From: Puffinus mauretanicus
Taxonomy: Eukaryota; Chordata; Aves; Procellariiformes; Procellariidae
Length of the DNA: 64,000 nucleotides
Reading direction: 5' to 3'
Assembly: GCA_023333565.1 (NCBI GenBank)
Contig: JAJKFH010000801.1
Location: forward strand, 124,001 to 188,000
Below the pieces are notes generated by a model. It saw nothing but the letters and a program-made list of their open reading frames with translations. It was not told the DNA's origin and ran no database searches. Position 1 is the stretch's first letter, and the number at the start of each line of letters is the position of its first letter. Below are positions 25,887-39,000 of this stretch, piece by piece. The translations under genes and the position numbers were made by a program.

Positions 25887-27414
25887 CTCTACATACTAAA
25901 GGTTAAAATTTAATTATAGCTTAATTTCTGGTGGATTTTTTTCCTTAGAAAAGCTAGCAAACTAAATCAAACATGATCAAAATTTTTCAGAGAAAGAGTT
26001 TTCTCAGATACTGCCTGTAAACAGTCATGAAAAAATTTTAAGATGCTTATGCTTTCAAATACAGTAGAACATACAGGAGAGATATCAGTAAATAACCAGA
26101 TAAAAGGCCCTTTCAGTCATGGAAACTGCAACATTTTATATAAATGCCAGTGACTGAGACTCTTCTTCCTAGATGCAGGAGCCTGAAACATTTCACAAAT
26201 TATTTTTGAAGTTCAATTACTGATCAATTTGACATTTTCCTTTTCTTAATGGGACGATCTCTACCATCTCCCTATGCAGTCTCACAGTGATGAAGACATG
26301 TTCACCTACACTAACTTAAATAAATTCTTGCCTGGTTATCCTTGTCCCTCTCCTTCCCTGTTCACTGAAATTTTTCTGTTTTAGAAATTATCTGAAATTA
26401 AGTTTTTGATATTATAAGTGCATTTGTTGTTGTTCTTACAAGTAATTAATACATATGAAACGTTTTTTTCCCCCTGACTATAACTTTATGTTTTATATAT
26501 GATACTAGTTTGTGCGTAGTCAGGTTCATTTTGTGCAATCCTAACTCTGCAATCATTTATTGCCTTGAACACAAACATTTTTAGTTTGTATGTTAGAAAG
26601 CAGCTACTTCTGCAGCTACCGATAGCCAGCTTCACATTTCCCACATTTCTCCTCTAGGGAGGTAAGCATCTGAACTGAAATCTGAGCATGACAGTGTACA
26701 TTTACATGCATTTAGAAATCTGCCTTTTCTTGTAGTTATTTTCTTAACGACCACAATTTATTCTTATTTATAGCCATCCTAAATAATTTTTAATTAAATA
26801 ATTAATGAATTAATTAGCTCATCCAACACGTCTTTGTAGGATGAAGAATTTGACAGAAGAAATTAAAGTATTCTGTATGAAGCAATTGCTTATAGGTACT
26901 TTCCTTCCTCAGTAAGCAAATCCCAAACAAATCCCAAAGATGTACCCGGTATGTGAGTCTGCAGGTGGTAAATGTTAGAATAAGGGGTATATATAGTGTG
27001 GAAATGATCACATAATTTGGTTTAAGTGTGGCTATCTTTTGTGACAGATTAGAATTAATATGTCCTTCTGATTAGCCTTGAAAGGGCTCGTGTTAATATG
27101 AACTCTAAAACTACTGCAACAAATAACCAAACTGATATTAAAGGTTGCAAACTGAGGATATTTACACTGCGCCTAAAAAGAAATATGCCTGCAATCTCAC
27201 TATTGTGTCCCTGTAGGGGACATATTGCTTCTCACCTTTTAGAAAAGAAAAAAGCTGATTATGTCTTTCTTGTTTGTTTAGAAAGTTGGGAACTGCCTTG
27301 CATTTGTGTGCATTATGAAATTATGAGGAACTGCATGTAGCCAAAAGAGAGGCCTGTTACACCCATAAAGCAGAAGCAGCCTAAGCAAGATACAATTAAT
27401 ATTTGCTTGTCTCA
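24701..27414. other. Unique AT-rich DNA, no gene seen
   Basis: A (TTTTG)n microsatellite lies at 25,857-25,886. The block at 25,300-25,760 is somewhat less AT-rich and could be an old unrecognised repeat, but I see no family landmark. A TAAT-rich run occurs near 26,793-26,818. No exon is supported. Confidence 0.5.
25857..25886. repeat. (TTTTG)n microsatellite
   Basis: Five perfect TTTTG units are flanked by T-rich sequence. Confidence 0.9.
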
Positions 27415-27678
27415 TATATAAACATAAGCACACTAAAATAGTATAACTGGTGACAGTGTGTAAGCATTTTGTAGCATTGTAACACCAGTAATGACATAAA
27501 CAGACAAGGTTTTTTTAATGCACTGAAACATAAATACATATATGATATGTAACCACAAAGACGCAAATGAAATTGTGGTAGAGCTGCACAAACAGGGTTC
27601 AGGAAATTAAATATAACTAGTAAACAAGGGATGTAGAAAAAAGCAGGTGAAATGTCTGGTGGAACCAGAATAACCCAA
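27415..27678. mobile_element. Interspersed repeat family R2, copy 1 (class unresolved)
   Basis: This block aligns collinearly and in the same orientation with 51,083-51,330. Shared landmarks are AAACATAAGC, ACTAAAATA/ATTAAAATA, TGTAAGCATTTTGTA/TGTAAGTATTTTGTA, an ATGCA..ATAAAT stretch, and a region with AAAG-CGCAAA, GGT-GAGCTGCA/GGT-GCAGTTGCA and AACAAGG. Identity looks moderate, with indels, which suggests an old family. No coding domain, LTR end or tail is recognised. The right edge is set by the CR1 that follows, which may have inserted into it. Confidence 0.5.
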
Positions 27679-28546
27679 ACAACACCAAGCTGGGCGGGAG
27701 TGTTGATCTGCTCGAGAGTAGGAAGGCTCTGCAGAGGGACCTGGACAGGCTGGATCAATGGCCAAGGCCAATTGTATGAGGTTCAACAAGGCCAAGAGCC
27801 GGGTCCTGCACTTCGGCCACAACAACCCCATGCAACGCTACAGGCTTGGGGAAGAGTGGCTGGAAAGCTGCCCGGAGGAAAAGGACCTGGGGGTGCTGAT
27901 TGACAGCCGGCTGAACATGAGCCAGCAGTGTGCCCAGGCCAAGAAGGTCAATGGCATCCTGGCCTGTATCAGAACTAGTGTAGCAGGAGCAGGAGGTGAT
28001 TGTGCCCCTGTACTCGGCACTGGTGAGTGCCTCCTGAATCCTGTGTTCAGTTTGGGCCCCTCACTCCAAGAAGGACATGGAGGTGCTGGAGCGTGTCCAG
28101 AGAAGGGCAACGAAACTGGTGAAGGGCCTGGAGCACAAGTCTGATGAGGAGCGGCTGAGGGAACTGGGGTTGTTTAGCCTGGAGAAGAGGAGGCTGAGGG
28201 GAGACCTCATCACGCTCTACAACTACCTGAAAGGAGGTTGTAGTGAGGTGGCTGTTGGTCTCTTCTGCCAAGTAACAAGCGATAGAACGAGAGGAAATGA
28301 CCTCAAGTTGCACCGAGGGAGGTTTAGATTGGACATTAGGAGAAATTTCTTTACTGAAGGAGTGATCAGGCCTTGGAACAGGCTGCCCAGGGAAGTGGTT
28401 GAGTCCCCATCCCTGAAGGTATCTAAAAGATGTGCAGATGTGGTGCTTAGGGACATGGTTTAGTGGTGGAGTTGGCAGTGTTAGGTTGGACTCGATGATC
28501 TTAAGGGTCTTTTCCAACCTAAAAGATTCGATGATTCTGTGATCCT
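27679..28546 (+). mobile_element. CR1 LINE, 5'-truncated copy with intact 3' end
   Basis: The element starts abruptly inside the reverse transcriptase region, just after the position of the catalytic Asp-Asp ('ACACCAAGCTGGG'), which is normal for CR1 5' truncation. It continues through the thumb and C-terminal region. A clean frame at 28,077-28,463 encodes the CR1 C terminus ([37 protein letters not shown]) and ends at a stop at 28,461-28,463. The 3' UTR is short and ends with the octamer-type tail near GATTCGATGATTCTGTGATCC. Upstream the coding frame is broken, so the copy is inactive. It is closely similar to the CR1 at 42,983-44,302 but in opposite orientation. Confidence 0.92.
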
Positions 28547-31500
28547 AGGGAAGAAGGAAGCAAGATGCCCAGTAAAACAAGAACAAGCTTTGGTCCTAAA
28601 AAGAAGATGAACTTTGTCAGAAGCAGATGAGTTCACTCTCTTTTTTCTCTCTGGGTGTGTTTCTTTTTCTTTTTTTTTTTTTTCCCCTTGTTCTGCATAT
28701 TCATGCATAAACGTCCTGTGTTTCAAGAAAGCATGAGAGTACTCATCTTAGCATTTTTTCTTAATCCTAAGTAATAGATAGGATTCATCTGAAAAAGGAT
28801 TGGACAGTTGAAGACACTTTTTCTGACATGCAATTTGCCTCTGATTTCTTAAAGTCAGTTCTCAGATATGAATCTACAAAGGAAAATACAGTTTTTGTGC
28901 TCTTGGGTTCACTACCCAGATCCTCCTCTTTGTGGTGAAATGTGAGATCAGAGCACAGACCATTAGTGTCCTTGTGTGGACAGACCTAGGACTGTGTGGA
29001 AGCTTGATAATTAAAGTTTTTCTCCAGTTTAATTGCTGAACAATGGGTAGGGGAAAAGTGCAGGTCCTGTTCTAAGACTAGTGTATAGTGCACAACACTG
29101 CTGCAAGAAAATTAATGCACTTAAACCACCACAGGGAACAAAGCCCCTTGGATTATATTCATGGACTGAAGAGGGAAGGGGAAGAATAAAGACTAACATA
29201 ATATCGCAAATGTAGTTACTGCCTCGTTCACAGAAATGCATGAAAAGTATAGTGGTAAGGTTACAGCGTGATCCTTGTATGGCAGTCTATGCACCTAGAA
29301 CATGAGAGACATCTGAAAAGAATTATTAGTCCTGTTTTGAGCTATCTGAGATTACAGATTTGTTTAAAACCCACAAAGTATTCAGATTATGACATAGGGA
29401 CCCCATTTATTCTTCAAACTGGCAATTTTTCATGCCATAACGCTAGTCACACTGCTGAAACAAGGAAAGGTCTGTCTATCTGAAGTTTTGAAGAACAAAT
29501 TATACAAAATAGATAAATTAAGGAAAATGCTGGAAAAACTTCTTGCTAATTTCCATCCTGCTCCTTATGATTTCGGAATGTAGTACTTTCTGCCTGTTCT
29601 TTGTATCACTGCACTTTATTTTTCTGCATAGTGTTTTGTTTTCTGGTTTTTTTTTTTTTAGAGAAGCTGGGACTGGAACAGCTCAGAGGAGTTGGAGAAA
29701 AGAAGGCAGAAAAGCACTTTGTGAATGCTACTGAAAGATTTCTATTAATATTCCTTAAACTACTATAAATTGCCAAAAATGTTCTAAATATCTAATGTGT
29801 GATGCTAGATGGATCTGAAGATAAATGAAGTATTTGTATAGGGTATTAATTGAATTGGAAGTAAGATAATGATGAAAAGACAATTGTTTGACCCTTCCCA
29901 GTTGCTTTCAGAATGAATTCTCATCTCTAGAGAAAAGAAAATTTGATTTGTTTTGCAAATGAAACAGTCTATTCAGAATACACATTAATCTGATGTTTAG
30001 TAGTAGACTGCATTTCAGAAATATGAATACAGTAGGAACTTTGTTTTGCTTTTATCCATTGAACAAAGAAAGGTAAATACTGAGGTCTTTTTAGTTTCCC
30101 ATTTTTTTTTGTTTTGTTTTGGTTTTTTCCCCCCTCAAATTCAGCAAACATGGAATTTCTCAAAATCACCAGAATGTTGTACAGTAGATGGGTTTTGTAG
30201 TACAGCACATCTCAGTCCAGCAGCTGATCAAATAATAACACATCTCTCTTATAGAAAAGGCTCATATTATCATAATGAATATTTGTCACAATAAGTATAT
30301 GATTACTTACTAGAGATGTAAGACTTACTAACACTAGATTTTGTGAGGGCTTCAAATTATGAATAAAAGGGTAATTAATATGATTGGTTTATCTACATAA
30401 AATTATTCTTTGAAATTGTTTCTGTTTATTATAATAATAAAACTAGGCATAAAAGAACAACTCCTCTAGATATTTTATAGTGTGTGCTAACACTTTTATG
30501 CCTTATTATTTCTGAAAACTCTAACCCAGCATTATATAATGGCAATATTTATAGTCTTGTCTTCCATTTCTTCTTTCTTATGCCTGGAGAAGAAATAAGA
30601 AAAAAAGGATCTTCCTTCCTCCTTTAATAGAAGATTATCAATACAAGAGAACAAAAAATGTATTCTCCCTTTTTGATAATTAATATCTGGAACTATTCAA
30701 ATTTTAGGCAACCTGCAATGTTTTCAGAAGTTACTTTTTTTCCAGGTATTTGTTTCAACACATACATTTCTCTCCCAGCATTTGGAGCTAACTCATTTCA
30801 TACAGTTCACTCTCACTCAAAACAAGAAAACACTATTTTTAATACAGTAAAGCCATCTAGCATCAGTTTATAAACAAATGCAGTGTGTAGTTTGCAATAC
30901 ACATGGGTCAACATTAACTCTATTCATTTGTGTTCTCTCACAGAAAACTTCTGCTGTCTTTTTTTAATCCTTGTATGTCACACTCGATGAAAAAAAGAGA
31001 AAACACTTATCATTTTATTTTCTCCACATTTCTGTAAGTTTGCCGATTTTTGGTATTCTGAAGTATCTCAAATATAAGAAGATATAATCAAGTCTGACAC
31101 AAAAGGAAAAGTCAATAGCAATAAGGCTTTAATCTTCCATAATTAGCCTGCCCCATGGAAGTTAATCTGACAGAGGTAATATATAGAGAAGGCAATATCT
31201 GCTCCCTTTGTTCAATGAGTTCAGCCAAACAGAAAAGGTTTTTATTGTGGAGAAATAATTTTAAACTGTTCCATTTGGACTAATCCTGAAGTCGAAGAGA
31301 GTGCTGCCTGCAAGAGGCTAGATTTCTCACAATAGAAAGTGCATCAAACTTGAACAAAAAAGAACTGGTGGTGCTTGCACAGACCTCCAAGGTAAAGTAA
31401 CCGTGCCTGCTTTCTAGAAACCTTCCCAAGTCCCACAGTGGTATTGCTCCTACTCGTGCATCCACAGTATGAGCACTTCACCAGCCTGTAGCAGCACTAA

Positions 31501-32800
31501 ATAAATCAGCAAAGTGCTTAACATATGAATGCAACTGCCTGACAGTTTATGTCTGTTCATGAAAATACCTCACTCAGAGTCACAAGCAGCCGTGCTGATT
31601 GAACAGCATTTTTTCTAGTATACGTTATTGGCTTCTTCCAGAACAACAGTACCTGAGTATCACAGCTGACACAGAGCCTCGCCATGTAGCATCACCTTCT
31701 GGATTGAAGGGAAACCAGTGTGTCTCAGTGGCAGGAAAATCTAGGCAGGGAACTGATTTGTAGCAGGGAATGTATAGCCTAAAGATGGAGGAGAGAAGGG
31801 AACGGCTATGAGTTATGGATCTGTTTGGACAAATGCTGCTTCAGCAAGTAGCTGGATAATATAGCGGGAGACTGTACTGTCTTTATGGGGGAAACTCTCT
31901 GTGCTCCTGCGGGGGTGGAGAAGATCTGATAGCTATTGCTTTTACAGTTACTTTGAAGCTGCTCAGGAAAAGACTGCTCACTCAAGGCATATTGTAAGAC
32001 ACCCTCTGTTTTTCTAACGTCTTAATGAATTCATTGTCTAACATTTAATTTTCCTGGGGCCGGATCCTACCGGCTTATTTGGAACTGTGATATCCCCCAG
32101 GCACAGTTGCATTGATTATGTTGATAAAGGTGGCAGAATCTCATCTGTGCTAAGAGCATTATGCTAATACTGCAGTGAGCTGCAGGATTATGAATATCAG
32201 GGATAAATGTATGAAGGCCAGCCCACAGTCCAGACTTTCAAAGTTCTCTCTTCCAGAATGAATAAGATTGCCTCAGGTTACATGTTTTAGTGAATCAAAC
32301 CTTTTGGCTTTCCTTCTGATAACAATAAGATTTACACAGAGCTTTATTGGTCAGAACATAGAATTGGGTGGATCTCTCCACTTTTCAGCAGTATGAACAG
32401 TGTCAGGGAACAGACAGAATTCTTCTTCAGTCTGAAAATTAAATGGAAATATATTGAGGGAAAGACAGCAAGGGGTTTACTGAATGTTTTTATCTAACAT
32501 CTGGCTGAATTGTAAACAGGGAAAAGCTAATCCATGAAATTCTTCTCTCCAAAGATGGCTGTCAACTGAATTTTCAATTTAAAATTATATTAGTAGATTT
32601 GAACATGGAGAAACTTTGTACAAGCTCTTGCAATTTTACAGAACCTACACAGCGCTTTTAAGAAGCATCTATAATCAGAAATCCTTATATTCTTAATCAG
32701 TTTGGCATACAATACAGTGATTACATTAAAAAAAACCCAAAGCAGTCCTATATTGCAATGTGATAAATATAAAAATAATTTTGAAAAAATGTAATTGTCA
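28547..32800. other. Unique AT-rich DNA, no gene seen
   Basis: Simple sequence includes a polypyrimidine tract at about 28,637-28,690 and T runs near 29,647-29,660 and 30,104-30,131. No repeat family or exon is recognised. The sequence around 31,440-32,200 is a little less AT-rich but has no landmark I can name. Confidence 0.55.
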
Positions 32801-33040
32801 AATCATAGGATCATAGGATAATTCAGATTGAAAGAGACCTCAGGAGCTCTGTAGTCCAACCTCCTGTCCTGAGCAGATCAGCTCGAGGGTCAGACCAAGT
32901 TGCTCAGGTCTTGAAAAACTCCAAGGATGGAGTTGGCATGACCTCTCTGTGCAACGTGCTACTGTGCTTGATTGTCCCCACAGAGAAAAAGGGTTTTCAA
33001 TTTATGTCGATTTTCTCTTGCACTCTCATCATGGACCACC
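32801..33040 (-). mobile_element. CR1 LINE 3' end
   Basis: On the plus strand it begins with two TCATAGGA units, a variant of the reversed CR1 octamer tail. It then runs through the antisense CR1 3' landmarks: ATTGAAAGAGACCT, GTAGTCCAACCTCCTG, a GACCAAGTTGCTCAGG box and an AACTCCAAGGATGGAG box. The element is therefore on the minus strand and truncated at its 5' side. The alignment fades near 33,040, so the right edge is approximate. Confidence 0.85.
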
Positions 33041-35560
33041 ATCCTGCCCTTGCAGCAGTAGTGAGAGAAAATGTATACTGGGAAGGCAGAGATGATTTAG
33101 AAATTACCAGGAGGGAACGAACCTATATCTTTGCAAGCCTATGCAGCTTTTCAAGACAATGCAAAGAGGAAGATCTGGGCAGAACAGTGGACGTATGCAA
33201 CCTTGGATGGCTCCTGCATGAGAGGGAGGGAAAGGTCCTTGTGGTTGCTCATGCACAGACAGTGGCTGTGACCTGACTATGAGAAAGGCAAAGGGGATGA
33301 GCAGAACATCATTAATGATAGCTTGACTGGAGTTGTGCTTTCCTGGCTTAGAGTGACAACACTTCTGCTCCTTTCTGGGAAGTTAATTCACTCTATTTCT
33401 CACGTTTCATCTCTTTTTAATAAGCCATCACCAGCCTACTGAAAAGGCAGGTATTGTCAGGAAACACCTTCCTTATTAACATGTTCCGCAGGAATGCTTC
33501 TGTGCCTTTAATGTGTAAGGCTTTAACTAACGCATGCATTGTGTCTTTAGTAGCAGCTGAGGCATGAGTGTTGTATGAATCAACCCCATGCTCCAGAGCA
33601 GAAAATCTCGCCAGATTTTTCTCAGGATGCTCTGTTCAGTTCACTGTGATGGTAGAGTCCTGTTCACGAAGGACAGCTCTTTAATGGGAACCATATCACA
33701 GTGCAGCCACCTGCTTCACTGCAAGAGTTTGCTGCATATACCGTGTTCATATTTTTATGTTCTTATGGATGTCAGATTCACTTGAGATTTAAGTCCTTGT
33801 CTTCTGGGACACCTTTGGAAGTGACAGTTTAGACTTCAGCAGTTTTGAATCTTGACAGTTAGCATCCTTTTGTTGAAGACTATCTTTACAACGAGATAGA
33901 AATTCAGTTTTTATGGTCTTTCTGTCCCCTTTTTGCCAACAGTGTGTTAAAACATAAGTTATTTCCCAAGGTACTAATTTTTACTCTCTGAATTTTGACA
34001 ATGGATGTAAGATATTAACAGTTCATTATGAATGATACTCAAAGTCAAATGAAATAGCCTAGAGTAGAAAGTTTCAAAACTCCACCTTAAGCTTCCAGAA
34101 ACATTCATTCTCTTCTGTTGTTATAATGTCCTAAACAAAATAATGTACATCTGCATTTTTCTTGCATTATTCTATGTGAGAAAAAAAGTGGGTTTTGCTC
34201 TACATTCCATGATTTTCTAGTGGACCTTATGTGTCCATCAAAAAATAAATTTATGAAATAAAAAATCAATCTAATATTCTGTAGAATGACAAATGCTCTT
34301 TTTGTTTATAGCTACCACAGCTTCAATGACATTGAGCATTTTTATCTTAAAAGAGTTCACTAGAGACAGGTCTTCTAAGCAGGAGTCATTTAAGAACTTC
34401 TGGGTCATTTAGCTAAAATGTGCCAAAATATAAATGTGCTAAAAAATAGTTTATTAAAAAGAGAAAATTTCAAACCCAGCATCTTTTGTGAACAACGTAA
34501 GTGGCTTTTTTAAGAAACAGAAGTGCTTTGTGATGGTATTTAACTGTTTTCCAGTGTTGATTGAAAAAAAATATATATTTCAGTGACAAAATATATCATC
34601 TTTCACATGTAGTATTTGTTTCATTGTACAACAAAATTTTATTCCTGTAAAGTATGCAAGTCCTTTATGAGTCTGAAAGTGCACAAAACAAGCACAATTT
34701 TGGAATACCATTCTGTATTTGTTCTTCTTTTTCTGTATTTGCATCTTTGATCACTCAGCTGTATATCACTACACATGTTTTCACAGATATGTTCATATAC
34801 TATTTTCTTTGAGAAATTCTGTAGGGGAGGGATGCCCCTACAATGGAGTGTACTGATCTTTTATGGTACACTTTTGGGAACTCTAACACCATGTCAGATA
34901 CAACCTGATAGCTGTCCAACAGAGAAATAAAAAATAATCTGAGACTAATCTAGGTTTTAAATAATTAGTTACCTCCCAGCATTCAAAAGTAGCTTAGAGA
35001 AGCACAACCACCTGATAAGAAATTCTTATCTTGAACACCTTAGAGAAGAGATCTATAAAGAGATAAGGAGGTCTTATTAGGTGGAATTATAATGGTTTTT
35101 GAAGTAACTTCACTTTTAATTTGGAGGAGATGAAGGGAGAGGAAATAACCAAACCCTGTCAATAAAATTCTATCAAAAATAGACAGCTCTGGATACAGTC
35201 AGAGTTTCACACAGCATAAACAGAAAGACAAGATTTTTTTATGGTCCTGTGATCATTTTCTTGTAATGACAGTCAAACCTTTTCATAGTTTTCTGACTTG
35301 TCACAGAAAAGTTGGGATTACTGTGAGTTTGTGGAACTGAAATGGTTGGCTGATTTTAATGAATAAAACAAAAAGGTCTGGATGAAGGAGACTGAACTGA
35401 TAAAGTCTACCTGGACTTTCAAGGTTTTTCTGCAAGCAAGGTCTCTCATTAAAGATTTTTGAAACTCTTTCAATGTCAAGCATCAAGAAGATGGATAAGA
35501 AGATAAGATCCATTAAAAATAGTCAGAATCAAGCAGAAGGTCAGTTTTCACAATGCAAGC
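33041..35560. other. Unique AT-rich DNA, no gene seen
   Basis: No gene or repeat family is recognised. A plus-strand frame running from the CR1 into 33,041-33,276 is partly repeat-derived and does not look like a gene. Confidence 0.55.
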
Positions 35561-35644
35561 TGTTAACTGCTGGCACCTGTGTTTTTCAGCATATTCAAAA
35601 CCACACTGGAATGGTGTGGTGACAGGCTGAGGGACACAGCTGCC

Positions 35645-35700
35645 GAGACCCACCGCACACGGACACACAGACACACAGGCAGGACACCGACACGGTACAC
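35645..35700. repeat. CA/GACA-rich low-complexity stretch
   Basis: ACACACGGACACACAGACACACAG-type sequence continues as GGACACCGACACGG. It directly precedes the tandem duplication that begins at 35,724. Confidence 0.8.
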
Positions 35701-35723
35701 CTGTAGTGTCTCGATAGCCCACC

Positions 35724-36000
35724 AGTGTGACTGATGAGATTTGTTTTTTGTCATTGCTTGTTTTGTTGGGTCTATGTCCCTGTATAATTTGTTTCTGTTT
35801 CCCCCTTTTTCCCCTAGTTTCCCAACTGATGATGTCTCTGATCAGATAACCTCACATTCTCACACCCTTGCACGCCCTCATTAATTAGTGTGACTGACCA
35901 AACTTTGTTCCTCCCTTATCATTTGTCTCATGTTTGTGTCCCTGGCATTTTCTTGTTTATAGTTTCTTCCTTTTCTTATTATGCCTTTTTGCATTGAAAA
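35724..36000. repeat. Two-unit diverged tandem duplication, period about 163 bp
   Basis: The motif AGTGTGACTGA starts at 35,724 and again at 35,887. After each start the same order follows: a TTTGTT box, TCATT-GTCT/TTGTT, GTGTCCCTGGCA versus ATGTCCCTGTAT, TTGTTTATAGTTTC versus TTTGTTTCTGTTTC, and a C/T-rich stretch. The second unit ends around 35,985-36,000. No coding content is seen. It may be the core of an old interspersed element. Confidence 0.65.
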
Positions 36001-39000
36001 CTGTCCTTGACCTGATGCCCTTACGGAGCAGGCACTCTCCTTTTGCATAATTTTACATGGTCCTCTTTTGGCTCAGGAATCCGAGGGGGCCATCAGTAGA
36101 ACATCACTTGGTACTCAGGCTTATCTTGTAGCTTCCTCAGGCGTCAGTTTTGGTCACTGTGGAAGACAAGATCCAGGAGGAGATGTAACTTTGATTTTGA
36201 TCCAGTGTGGCCATTTTTATGACCACCTTATAGCAACTAATAAAATCAGGAGTTCTTAGTCAGACAGCAGGAGAACAGAATTCAGTTCCTTTTCTGATCT
36301 GAAACAGGTGCCTGAGCCAACATAGGGAATTATTTATCCTCTGGTTTAAGACTTAATTTTGTGCTGATGTGTACAGTTTGTTCCCTTTGTTCAGCCAAAA
36401 ATCTGAAATGCTGTTTTTTGGCTCATCTTTAAAATCTGTTCAAGAAAGCTGGTGTCTAAACCTCTCTCTGATGCCAGTAGCTTGATGTTTACTTTGTAGA
36501 GAGCATTTTTCTTCCATGCCCTCCTCTCAGTTTGTTACTTCTTTCATTTTGTAAACAAACCGTAGCAAACTAATTTTTTAAAAGTCATCTGAATAAATCC
36601 TGCATTTGAAAATTAAATGCCATGTGTACAAACCCCTAAGTAACTAAACAGAGAGAGAAGCTTACTAAGTTCTCATTACAAAAACTAAAGGATGGTGTTA
36701 TTACTAGATGATAGTTCTGATATCAGTAAAATCTCTCCCCTATTCTGTACAATTGCAGCAAATGAGGACTGTGCCTAGCTCTATAGTAGACAATTTCTAG
36801 ATTTTTACCAATTAGTAAATGTTATCTCACACAAGAAGCTATAGCACTTAATACATCTGGATGCCATTTATACTGTAATTCTAGCTCAAAAAGTTGGAAT
36901 GGTTCACAGTATTATAATCTGTGAAGGTTCTATAAATACTAACCCTTTGAGGTAAATAATGGCTATAACTAAACATTTCATTGAAAAATAGGCTACTCTT
37001 CCCAAATTGAGAGGCACCAGCATTACCTACAAATAAATCGGACCAATTCTTCGATAAATCCAATCCACACGAAAAAAGAATTATAAACTGGTGATGGGTG
37101 AAATAGGATAAATTCGATATTCTGAAAAGAATTTCTGAGGCCTGGGGAGCACTGAAGGACAAGTGTTCTCTAGGTGGTGGTCTGTTTAAAGACTAACCTT
37201 TTTCCAGGTATTTTCAGTCTTCCTTCCATTGATCTTTGCTGTCATAGTTCCATCACCATTTCTTCAAGAGTCTACATGAATTGGGGCTACAGAGAACAAA
37301 ATAATTCAGATTCTCCAAAATCAGTTAATTGAGAGAAAGAAGTATGCTTTTGACAGACGAATGAGCTAGTCCTTCCTAAATATGGTTAGAATTCTAGTTA
37401 TTCTTGTATTTTAGTTATCCTGTTGTAACATTAATTTTTTTTTTCTAAAATGCTGCTACTGAGGACCAGCATGTTTAGGTTCAGTATTGGATAAAACAAC
37501 ATAAAAAACAGGCCATAGAAACACAACTGGAAAATGGAATTTACTTTAGCTTATCAAAGCAAATAATTAGTCAGAAAACAAACTCAACAGAACAAAACAA
37601 AAACAATAACATGAAAATCCTGAGAACAGCTGAAGCTAAAATAAAAAGAGATTTTTAATCCTTCATCTATAACATCTCCTTTAGAAAAATAATCTCTGCT
37701 AAAATTCACAGTTGAATGGCACTCTTTTTATGTCAGAAGACAAGGAACATACTTCTGTACAAACAAGAATATTCAGAGGGTTAGCAATATATAGAATATT
37801 CAAAAGTTTTGCATTCATGTGCATTGTGTACTCTAGCACTGAATCCTTTTTTTTCTCTACCTTTATTCCTTTGCATAATAATAGCATTTTGCACAGCTTA
37901 TTTTGACAGATTACACAAAATCTTGTTACCTTTTGCACACTGAAAAGGAATTTGAAGAAATATGCCTTTTTAAGGGAAGAATATATTCTATTTTACACAA
38001 ATCTCCATGGGAATTATTACCAGGAAACAAAGAACATTTATACTTCTTTTTCTTCTCCTCCTCCACCCGCCCGCCCCGTCTCTTTTATTCAAAAAACTAA
38101 AGAATTTTGTTGTAGCTCTTTGATTTCTTCAAGAACATGCAATTGCTCATTGATCTTCAGTGTCATCACTTGATGAGCAAAATGGGGGAATTATTGTAGA
38201 CCTACACAGGTTTTTGCTATGCTTCACAAAGCAGAAGGAAAAAACATCCATCTGGCACCAAAGGTGGAATCTTGTTGTAGCATTGCCACAGAGTTTGTTA
38301 CAAAATTTGTTACAAATTAAGTTAATTTGATTTTTAGCTTGTTTTCATAAAGGAAATGAGACTCGAAGAATCAGTGGCTGTCTGGGCACATGTGTCTGAC
38401 TTTCTGTGTATTTCCAGAATTACTGCTAAATTTTGAATCCTTTGTCCAAATCAGACAAAAATATAAAGGTCTTGCAATGAGTTACTAGAGGTTTCAAAGA
38501 GAAAGACCTTGCTAAACCTTTACCATAAAGGCGACACCATAGCCTCTGTCCTTATTAGACCCTGCAGAATCGAGGCATTCATAGAAATTTATCTTAGTGG
38601 ATTAAGTACTATTTACTTGATACTAAACGAGATAAAGAGGCTATTGCTAAAGACAAAGCAATCAGGTCATTTGTTAATGAAAGTGCAATCCCAATTCTTA
38701 TTCTGTCTTTAAAAATACCATCCATCTTTAGGCTATATTACTTTAAGGTTGTATTCATTTTAAAATAATTAATTTGAATATTTCATATGAAAAGTAGGAA
38801 ACATCTCCTTAATGAAGGAAAGGAATTTGCAAGAGATAACATTGCCATTAATGAAGTCTAATTAGAGAGCCATTTAAAAAATAATCTTCTGTGCTAATTT
38901 ATCATGGAAAGCTAATGGAGTTCTAACTTGAGACAAAAATAGTTCTTTGGAGTATTATAAATGCTCTTGTCTAAGTTAACTATTTCTATTATTCACAAAA

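Noticed and set aside
27180..27240. TGTCCCTGTAGGGGACA hairpin near 27,208
   Set aside because: Six-base-pair arms only; expected by chance in this length.
20017..29228. 18-bp word AATGTAGTTACTGCCTCG shared by 20,017 and 29,210
   Set aside because: No similarity extends beyond the word on either side, so it is probably coincidence or convergent composition.
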